This document shows, in pieces, positions 6,243-11,374 of a stretch of 11,374 bases of DNA. The stretch covers positions 1 to 11,374 of the forward strand of contig JAGLSM010000027.1 of assembly GCA_023135745.1 (NCBI GenBank). Direction: 5' to 3'. Under the pieces are notes generated by a model that saw only the letters and a list, made by a program, of their open reading frames with translations, ran no database searches and was not told the origin of the DNA. The position numbers and the translations under genes are program-made. This DNA comes from Spirochaetota bacterium (lineage in GTDB: Bacteria; Spirochaetota; JAGLSM01). Position 1 is the first letter of the stretch. Every line of letters starts with the position of its first letter.

Positions 6243-7670
6243 TTACAATACAAATCCCAGAGCTGCATAGGCTGTAAAGGTAATACCGGCAACCGTAAGC
6301 GCATAGGGCAGCTGAGTCCGGACATGATCTATATGGTCGGATGCGCTTGCCAGTGACGCAACAACGGTTGTATCGGATATCGGCGAGCAATGGTCTCCAA
6401 AGATTCCTCCGCCTAAAACTGCGCCGAGGCTCAAAGTGAAATTGGCATCCATTGCGGATATTATGGGCAGAGCAATCGGTATCATTATTCCCCAGGTACC
6501 CCATGAAGTTCCGGTAGCAAATGCCATGAGTGAAGTAATGATAAAAAGCGCTGCAGGGATCAGTTCTCTTCCGAACCCCAGTTTAGCAGCCTGTGCCAGG
6601 TATGTTCCTGTTCCAAGGGCTTTACAAATATCACCTATTGCAAAAGCAAACATAAGTATCAGGGAAAGAGATATCAGGTCTCCCGCGCCTTTGATTGCAA
6701 GCCGCACAAATTCTCCTGTTTTAAATATATTTTGAATCCGGTATATAATATAGGCTGTGAATAATGCTAAAAGAACGGCGAAAAGAACCGATTTGGAAGA
6801 ACTTGTCTCAGGAAAAACAACAAATAAAAAAATCGGCATTGAAACTATCATAACCAGAATAGGAAGGATCATATTTATTGCCCGATGTTTTATTCCTTGT
6901 TTTGGTTCTATAGTTGTTATTTCGTCACTAATCAGAGGGATTGAACTTTTGTTAGATATAAGACCTTTGTCTTTCACTCTTTTTTCAGCAGCAGCCATTG
7001 GTCCAAAGTCTTTCTTTTTTAAAATAATAAAAAGACAAAAAAGGACAGCTAGAATAGGATAGAAATTAAACGGTATTGTTTTAATGAAAACAGATAGGCC
7101 GTCTTTTATACCGGCATCGTTCAGCTTGGATGCGATATATCCACCCCACGCGTTTATAGGTATCAGAATACAGATAGGGGCCGCCGTTGAATCCAGTATA
7201 TATGCCAGTTTTTCCCGTGAAATTTTAAGCCTGTCAAATAAAGGGCGGGTTGCTGATCCGGCAACCAGACTGGTTATTGATGATTCAATAAAAACTACAA
7301 ATCCAATAAAAAATGAAAACATCTGCGCTGATTTTCTTGTTTTGCCTATTCCGGTTTTTGTCAGCCTATTTACAAACCCCGATACACCGCCGCTTTTCTG
7401 GGTTACTATTATTAAGCTTCCGACAAGAGCTGAAAATATGATAACCATGGTATTTGATGGGCTTTTTAGTACGTTTACGAGAGTATCAAGTGTCATTTCC
7501 ATTGCTGTTAACGGGTTGCCTCCAAGATAGATCAGGCAGCCGGAATAAAGTCCCGCTGCCAGTGCTATGAATATATGTCTTGTAAGAAGAGCAATTAAGA
7601 TAATCAGGGCCGGAGGTATGAGTGACATCACGTCTGGATTAGTTAAAGGCTGCATTTTAGGCTCCGACAT
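6243..7670 (-). CDS. NhaC-family Na+/H+ antiporter
   Basis: This is an inner-membrane cation/proton exchanger of the NhaC family, with a likely role in Na+ extrusion and pH homeostasis. The 475-residue protein is hydrophobic throughout, with about a dozen membrane segments and a charged loop at about 219-262. Family hallmarks visible are DSTAAPICILIPINAWGGY (160-178), FATGTSWGTWG (384-394) and GGGIFGDHCSPISDTTV (420-436), followed by SASDHIDHVRTQLPYA (442-457). The start is the ATG at 7670, which lacks a good ribosome-binding site. The ATG at codon 6 (7655) has GGAG 6 bases upstream and may be the real start. A malate/lactate:Na+ antiporter (MleN-like) belongs to the same family and cannot be excluded. 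It is divergent from the 7778 gene and shares its promoter region. Confidence 0.88.
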   Translation of the reverse strand: MSEPKMQPLTNPDVMSLIPPALIILIALLTRHIFIALAAGLYSGCLIYLGGNPLTAMEMTLDTLVNVLKSPSNTMVIIFSALVGSLIIVTQKSGGVSGFVNRLTKTGIGKTRKSAQMFSFFIGFVVFIESSITSLVAGSATRPLFDRLKISREKLAYILDSTAAPICILIPINAWGGYIASKLNDAGIKDGLSVFIKTIPFNFYPILAVLFCLFIILKKKDFGPMAAAEKRVKDKGLISNKSSIPLISDEITTIEPKQGIKHRAINMILPILVMIVSMPIFLFVVFPETSSSKSVLFAVLLALFTAYIIYRIQNIFKTGEFVRLAIKGAGDLISLSLILMFAFAIGDICKALGTGTYLAQAAKLGFGRELIPAALFIITSLMAFATGTSWGTWGIMIPIALPIISAMDANFTLSLGAVLGGGIFGDHCSPISDTTVVASLASASDHIDHVRTQLPYALTVAGITFTAYAALGFVL

Positions 7671-7686
7671 GGTTTGATTTTAAATA

Positions 7687-7715
7687 TTGACCTTAGAATG
7701 GACATGTTATATCAT
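7687..7715 (+). promoter_or_regulatory. Candidate sigma-70-type promoter for the 7778 gene
   Basis: TTGACC (7687-7692, 5 of 6), an exact 17-base spacer and TATCAT (7710-7715, 5 of 6). It implies a leader of about 55 bases ending in GGAG (7766-7769), 8 bases before the ATG at 7778. This is the best promoter match in the window. Confidence 0.6.
7706..7714 (-). promoter_or_regulatory. Candidate extended -10 promoter for the NhaC gene
   Basis: On the minus strand TGATATAAC matches an extended -10 (TGnTATAAT with one mismatch), with only weak -35 candidates near 7727-7734. It overlaps the -10 of the plus-strand promoter, so the two divergent promoters would compete for polymerase. Confidence 0.4.
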
Positions 7716-7777
7716 AAAAACTCAATAGTAAAGTGTCTTTAGTGCAGGGATAGTAATTATTTATTGGAGATCATTAA

Positions 7778-8752
7778 ATGGAAACTTTTAAATTTAAAGG
7801 ATACGATTATACAATTGTTAATGTTGGTTCAAAGAGCAAATTTAATGAAATATATGAAAAACTCTTAACTCGCTACAACAAGAAAAAAAGTATTGTCAAA
7901 GACCTGGAAAACGCGTACAGGGTTTCTCCAACAGAATTGTACCTGATACGGTTTGATGAAAAAAGACATTCGATCATACCGGTCAGGATATCAAAAGAGT
8001 CTGTAGACGGTCACCTGATGAAGGACAGGTATGATGAAAGGGACCGTAAGATTCAAGCCGGTATAGGCGCTGAAATGTCAAGACATTCCAATGAAATTTA
8101 TGAGGCTGTAGAAAAAAAACATAAGATGATGGATACGCAAAAGGAAATAAGTGAAAAACAGCGCCAGGCAGAACACATAGTTCTGGATGGGGGGAATTTC
8201 AGAAGGATTATTGAGATACATTATAAAACCGCCAAAAAAATACCTGATATTTTATTGACCAGCGATTATAGATTCAGTGAGGACCGTGATTATAAATCAC
8301 GTATTGAATTGCAAATTGAAAGAATAATAGAGAAGTACGATCTTTTAACCAAGAGAATGGATGAAATTGATAGAGATCCGAATATGAATTTAAACATAGT
8401 AAAGAATCTATTTCCTAAGGATATCAATACAACGGATTCTCCTGATGGATTTGTCGCGTTACTTGAAACATATTGTTTCCTCGGACTCTTTAACAATGAT
8501 ATAGTAAAAGACTGGACAACACTTCGGGATTATACAATAGACTCCAAAACCGCGTCTGTAAATGTAAAGCTGAAAATTGAGAAAGTGTTTCTTGTTATGC
8601 AGAAGACTACAGAGTTTTTACATGCTATGGAAAGTATACTCTATCCTGATAAAATCGGCGCGGCCAGGAATACTCATGTTGTTTACGATGTAAAATTGTT
8701 TACAGAAGATGTTATAAAAATATTAAGCGGAAAGAGAAAACAAACGGATTAG
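7778..8752 (+). CDS. Unrecognised charged cytoplasmic protein
   Basis: I do not recognise this 324-residue protein. It has no signal peptide and no membrane segment, so it is probably cytoplasmic. Residues 1-72 look like a small mixed alpha/beta domain (FKGYDYTIVNVGS, later ELYLIRFDEKRHSIIPVRIS). Residues about 75-135 are highly charged and probably helical, possibly coiled coil (DRYDERDRKIQAG, EKKHKMMDTQKEISEKQRQAE). Residues about 140-200 continue as charged helix (RIELQIERIIEKYDLLTKRMDEI). The C-terminal part (222-316) is more hydrophobic and likely a globular helical domain. No Walker, nuclease, HTH or metal-binding motif is obvious. GGAG 8 bases before the ATG supports the start. It is divergent from the NhaC gene and overlaps the BFN gene tail-to-tail by 4 bases. 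Good start signals and a strong promoter match argue that it is real. Confidence 0.8.
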   Translation: METFKFKGYDYTIVNVGSKSKFNEIYEKLLTRYNKKKSIVKDLENAYRVSPTELYLIRFDEKRHSIIPVRISKESVDGHLMKDRYDERDRKIQAGIGAEMSRHSNEIYEAVEKKHKMMDTQKEISEKQRQAEHIVLDGGNFRRIIEIHYKTAKKIPDILLTSDYRFSEDRDYKSRIELQIERIIEKYDLLTKRMDEIDRDPNMNLNIVKNLFPKDINTTDSPDGFVALLETYCFLGLFNNDIVKDWTTLRDYTIDSKTASVNVKLKIEKVFLVMQKTTEFLHAMESILYPDKIGAARNTHVVYDVKLFTEDVIKILSGKRKQTD

Positions 8753-9300
8753 TTGTCATTTTGCAGCTTTTTTAATTCATCCCTGATTTTTGCCGCATCT
8801 TCGTATCTTTCTTCAGTCACAGCCTGTTCCAGTTCAGATTTTAACTGGCCAACGGTATCTACCTGTTGGTCCTTGATTTTAGGGGTTTGATTGTCAATAT
8901 TTATTGATGCTATTTCCAGAACAGCTTTACTTATAAAAATTGGTGCTTTAAAACGAAGAGCCAAGGCAATAGCATCAGAGGGTCTTGAATCTATCTGAAA
9001 ATTTTCTTTTTCATTTTTGAGGTATATCTTGGCATAAAATGTGCTTTCAACAAGATCTGTAATGATGATTCTTGTAATTGTACAGTCGAGCAGTTGGAGC
9101 ATGTTTTTAAATAGATCATGAGAAAGCGGTCTTGGGAATTTGTGATTGGTATAGGCTGCTGCTATGGAATGCGCCTCAGGTGCTCCGATAAAAATAGGCA
9201 GAACAGTACCCGCGCCTTCTTCTTTTAAAAATATTACAAATCCCAGGTTGTTTAAAGCGATATTTTCGACTTTTACCTGAACAATCAGCGAATCATCCAT
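8749..9300 (-). CDS. Bifunctional nuclease (BFN, DUF151) family protein with C-terminal UVR motif
   Basis: The 183-residue protein has two parts. Residues about 5-135 are the BFN domain, a family for which DNase and RNase activities have been reported. Visible conserved stretches are LPIFIGAPEAHSIA (34-47), RPLSHDLFKNML (57-68), STFYAKIYL (86-94) and IDSRPSDAIALALR (103-116). Residues about 149-180 form a UVR-type helical hairpin (LKSELEQAVTEERYEDAAKIRDELKKL), as found in UvrB/UvrC. The same BFN-UVR pairing is known elsewhere, including in plant BFN proteins. It is probably cytoplasmic; the physiological substrate is unknown. No Shine-Dalgarno sequence precedes the ATG, but an extended -10 (TGATAGAAT) lies just upstream. 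It is the last gene of the minus-strand run from mlaF, 45 bases beyond the TPR lipoprotein gene, so it could also be read from that operon. Confidence 0.88.
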   Translation of the reverse strand: MDDSLIVQVKVENIALNNLGFVIFLKEEGAGTVLPIFIGAPEAHSIAAAYTNHKFPRPLSHDLFKNMLQLLDCTITRIIITDLVESTFYAKIYLKNEKENFQIDSRPSDAIALALRFKAPIFISKAVLEIASINIDNQTPKIKDQQVDTVGQLKSELEQAVTEERYEDAAKIRDELKKLQNDN

Positions 9301-9312
9301 GACTTAAAGCTA

Positions 9313-9321
9313 ATTCTATCA
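9313..9321 (-). promoter_or_regulatory. Candidate extended -10 promoter for the BFN gene
   Basis: On the minus strand TGATAGAAT (9321-9313) matches an extended -10 with one mismatch. A TTGACT lies upstream at 9336-9331 but only 12 bases away, too close for a normal -35. Initiation about 7 bases downstream would leave a leader of about 5 bases before the ATG at 9300. Confidence 0.35.
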
Positions 9322-9345
9322 CATTCATGTAGTCAAGATTTAAAA

Positions 9346-10353
9346 TTATTTGGCTATTTTTTTTCCATCTTTTTTTAAGGATTGTTTTATGTTGCTGAGA
9401 AATTTTGAAAATTCCCCGGCTTTCTTTTTATTTCCTAATTTGCCGTGAATCCTGATCAGATTGCCCAGATCCTTATAAACTCTCGATGGAAGTCTAAGCG
9501 CATTATTAATCTTAAGTGCCCGTTCATAATAGTTTGCGGCAATCCTATAGCGATGCACGGCTTCATGAGTTTTGCCTATATTTTTTAGTGAAGATGCTAT
9601 TCCGCTGGAATTTTCCAATGCCTTGTCCAGATACAGCCCATTAGTGAAATGAGCCAAAGCCATTTTATATTTTTTTAAGGCGTAGTAGCATTCTCCAATA
9701 TATTCATGGTTTGATGCAGTATCTTTATGTTTTTTCAATGCAATACATATTTTAAGGCTTTGCGTAAAATGAACAAGAGCATAGTTGTATTTTTTTTGTA
9801 TAAAGTATATATAACCTATGTTATTAAGCTGAGTAGCAATATTCTCATAGTCTCTTGTTTTCCTTAATGTTTTAAGCGCTTTTTTATACTGAAGCAGAGC
9901 TTTTTTATAGAGTTTTTTATATTCAAATACCAGACCTATATTACTTATATTATGAGCCATATTTGTTATTGCCTTGTATTTTTTATTTATATTCAATGCC
10001 ATTTTCAGGTATTTGATTGCTTTATCAAATTTTGCTATTTTAATATAAATTGTCCCAAGATTGTTATAGACCTTTGCAATTTCAAGATGATTATCGATCA
10101 GAATAAGTTTTTTTAACGCGTTATTGTACTCTTCAATTGCTCTGCGTATTGAACCGTTTATATAATGATTGTAGGCAGTATTGTACAGAACCTTTGCTTC
10201 ATTCAAGAGCTTTTTAGACAGATAGCGGCTGTAGATTAATTGTTTTTGTTTTGATATTCCGCTGGTTTGTTTTTTATCAGAGGATGAGCAGGCATTAAAA
10301 AGTAAAGCATATAAAAAAATATAAACAAATATGTGTCTTGTAAGTTTATGCAT
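9346..10353 (-). CDS. TPR-repeat lipoprotein linked to the Mla/MCE operon
   Basis: I place the start at the ATG at 10353; the frame extends to a TTG at 10395, but that adds a hydrophilic leader and overlaps mlaD. From 10353 the protein has 335 residues. It begins with a lipoprotein signal peptide (MHKLTRHIFVYIFLYALLFNAC), with the lipidated Cys at 22 followed by SSSDKK. The lipobox (LFNAC) departs from the enterobacterial consensus and fits the looser spirochaete style. The rest is about six tetratricopeptide repeats of roughly 40 residues (for example VYNNLGTIYIKIAKFDKAIKYLKMAL, QLNNIGYIYFIQKKYNYALVHFTQSL), the longer-helix type that usually binds peptides or proteins. It starts 16 bases after the mlaD stop, so the two are probably co-translated. 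A scaffold or partner role for the MCE complex is inference from position. Confidence 0.82.
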   Translation of the reverse strand: MHKLTRHIFVYIFLYALLFNACSSSDKKQTSGISKQKQLIYSRYLSKKLLNEAKVLYNTAYNHYINGSIRRAIEEYNNALKKLILIDNHLEIAKVYNNLGTIYIKIAKFDKAIKYLKMALNINKKYKAITNMAHNISNIGLVFEYKKLYKKALLQYKKALKTLRKTRDYENIATQLNNIGYIYFIQKKYNYALVHFTQSLKICIALKKHKDTASNHEYIGECYYALKKYKMALAHFTNGLYLDKALENSSGIASSLKNIGKTHEAVHRYRIAANYYERALKINNALRLPSRVYKDLGNLIRIHGKLGNKKKAGEFSKFLSNIKQSLKKDGKKIAK

Positions 10354-10369
10354 ATCCGGATAATCCGAT

Positions 10370-11263
10370 CTAATAAATGTGTTTTCTTCTGTCAAATTTT
10401 ATTACTGAAAAAGGTTTTGTTTTGCTGTTATCTTTCGGAGATTTGCCTTGAATTGCAAAATAGCGCTGAAGTCCAATCATTACCTGGGTGGTTTCTTTGA
10501 GTCCTTTTTCAGCTGATGAAATTATATTTTTGATTTCAGGAGAGCTGTTTCTAATTACAGCAGACAGAACATTGAAATCAGATGTTATTTTTCTAATATT
10601 TGCGATGGTTTTAATCACTTCATTGTATAGAACCTTATTCCCGCTTGTTAAAGCGTAAAAACTGCCGCCCGGAGACGCAAGGCCTCTGGTTATTATTTTA
10701 ACATTGTTAAGAGTCCCGAGCAGTGGTCCATTTGGCAAGGATAACTGATAAGTTAATTGGTTAATATTCTTTATAATGTTATCAAAGGAACTTGTTTTTT
10801 GAGGTATTAAATTTCTGTCGAGGAGTTCCTGAACTTGTTCTGAGTCTTGTGAAAATAGAATTGCTCCGTTTTTAACAACATTTCCTGCGCCTGTTCCGGC
10901 CGTAAGATTGAGATAACTTCCTCCCAAAGGGGAGCTTGCTTCTTTAAAGACATAGGTATCTGTATGAACCTTATGGATAAAATCCTCATAAACTGTGAAG
11001 GTTACATTGATACCCCTGTTTGTCGAAAATTTTACTTCACTCACACTCCCGACTTCAAGGCCGTTAATTTTTACGCTTACACCGCTTGCCAGTCCGTCTC
11101 CTGAATCAAACTGTGTATAGAGTTTGTATTTCTTTTGGAACCATTTTTGTTCTCTTCCCATGAAAATTATCGTTATAAGTATTGCGATAATTCCGACAAG
11201 CATGAAGAATCCTACAAACTTCTCTGAATGTTTTATTTTAAAACTCATGTTAAAAAGACTCAT
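10370..11263 (-). CDS. mlaD: MlaD family (MCE domain) lipid-transport protein
   Basis: This is the membrane-anchored substrate-binding component of an Mla-type ABC lipid transporter that moves phospholipids between inner and outer membranes. Of 297 residues, 17-36 form a single N-terminal membrane anchor. Residues about 46-122 are the MCE domain: FDSGDGLASGVSVKINGLEVGSV (52-74), with its typical GLxxGxxVxxxGxxVG pattern, and SPLGGSYLNLTAG (111-123). The C-terminal part (about 158-270) is helical, as in MCE proteins where helices build a central channel. It is longer than E. coli MlaD (183 residues), mainly through this tail. AGGAG 7 bases before the ATG supports the start, and this site abuts the stop codon of the MlaF-like gene. 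With MlaF upstream and the TPR lipoprotein downstream, this is a clear operon. Confidence 0.88.
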   Translation of the reverse strand: MSLFNMSFKIKHSEKFVGFFMLVGIIAILITIIFMGREQKWFQKKYKLYTQFDSGDGLASGVSVKINGLEVGSVSEVKFSTNRGINVTFTVYEDFIHKVHTDTYVFKEASSPLGGSYLNLTAGTGAGNVVKNGAILFSQDSEQVQELLDRNLIPQKTSSFDNIIKNINQLTYQLSLPNGPLLGTLNNVKIITRGLASPGGSFYALTSGNKVLYNEVIKTIANIRKITSDFNVLSAVIRNSSPEIKNIISSAEKGLKETTQVMIGLQRYFAIQGKSPKDNSKTKPFSVIKFDRRKHIY

Positions 11264-11275
11264 TTTATCTCTCCT

Positions 11276-11374
11276 TTAAAAAAGGTATTTTGAAATTTCA
11301 TCAGCCAAGTCTGATTTTTCAAGATTAAAACTCTTTATTACTTCATGAACGGATTGATTATCGCTTGCAAGAAT
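11276..11374 (-). CDS. C-terminal end of an MlaF-like ABC transporter ATP-binding protein (partial)
   Basis: Only the last 32 codons are inside the window. The reading frame ends at TAA (11278-11276), 12 bases before the mlaD ATG. The peptide ILASDNQSVHEVIKSFNLEKSDLADEISKYLF resembles the MlaF C-terminal tail, where a stretch like EEILASDNPFVRQF follows the ATPase core. No Walker or signature motif is inside the window, so the assignment rests on this tail and on the position before mlaD. The permease gene (mlaE) is expected further upstream, outside the window. Confidence 0.7.
   Translation of the reverse strand: MLASDNQSVHEVIKSFNLEKSDLADEISKYLF

Noticed and set aside
6226..7530. Several reading frames in other frames of the NhaC gene, on both strands
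   Set aside because: They are shadows of an antiporter gene with clear family motifs; none has a start signal or a recognisable product.
789..8759. Identical 13-base string gattagttgtcat at 789-801 and 8747-8759, both at tail-to-tail gene ends
   Set aside because: A 13-base match in 11 kb of AT-rich DNA is expected about once by chance, and both encode a short Asp-Asn-stop ending on the minus strand. No further similarity flanks it.
10354..10395. TTGACA at 10396-10391 on the minus strand as a promoter for the TPR lipoprotein gene
   Set aside because: No acceptable -10 lies 16-18 bases downstream, and the tight spacing to mlaD favours read-through.

Overview
The window comes from an AT-rich, double-membraned (diderm) bacterium. 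Evidence for two membranes is an apolipoprotein N-acyltransferase (Lnt), an Mla/MCE lipid-transport locus, and one predicted lipoprotein. The relaxed lipobox (LFNAC), the many lysine- and tyrosine-rich TPR proteins and the gene mix would suit a spirochaete-like lineage. That is a weak inference, and nothing here fixes the taxon. The region is densely packed and looks chromosomal: I see no insertion sequence, tRNA, rRNA or CRISPR array. No intergenic gap exceeds about 215 bases.

Layout, left to right. Bases 1-789 (+) hold the 3' part of a XerD-type tyrosine recombinase whose start lies outside the window. It meets tail-to-tail a small membrane methyltransferase-like gene (791-1447, -). A 212-base gap follows, then a secreted Tyr/Arg/Gly-rich repeat protein (1660-2430, +), which ends in a clear intrinsic terminator. 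Lnt (2558-4237, +) comes next with its own candidate promoter. It meets tail-to-tail an exported transglutaminase-like/TPR protein (4241-6160, -), which lies downstream of an NhaC-family Na+/H+ antiporter (6243-7670, -). The antiporter is divergent from an unrecognised cytoplasmic protein (7778-8752, +), and their candidate promoters overlap. That protein meets tail-to-tail, with 4 bases of overlap, a bifunctional-nuclease (BFN) protein with a C-terminal UVR motif (8749-9300, -). The right end is a minus-strand operon: the C-terminus of an MlaF-like ATPase (11276-11374), an MlaD/MCE protein (10370-11263) and a TPR lipoprotein (9346-10353).

How the genes relate. The strongest functional unit is MlaF-MlaD-TPR lipoprotein: an ABC-type inter-membrane lipid transporter with a lipidated TPR protein translated 16 bases downstream of mlaD. 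Lnt would complete acylation of such lipoproteins, but nothing here shows the two are co-regulated. The other genes are mostly single transcription units.

The most unusual items are the Tyr/Arg repeat protein (eight NGRYY-like motifs, with an internal duplication of about 41 residues), the exported transglutaminase-like TPR protein, the MCE-linked TPR lipoprotein and the orphan 324-residue protein. I did not find a convincing multi-gene novel defence, mobile or RNA-guided system.
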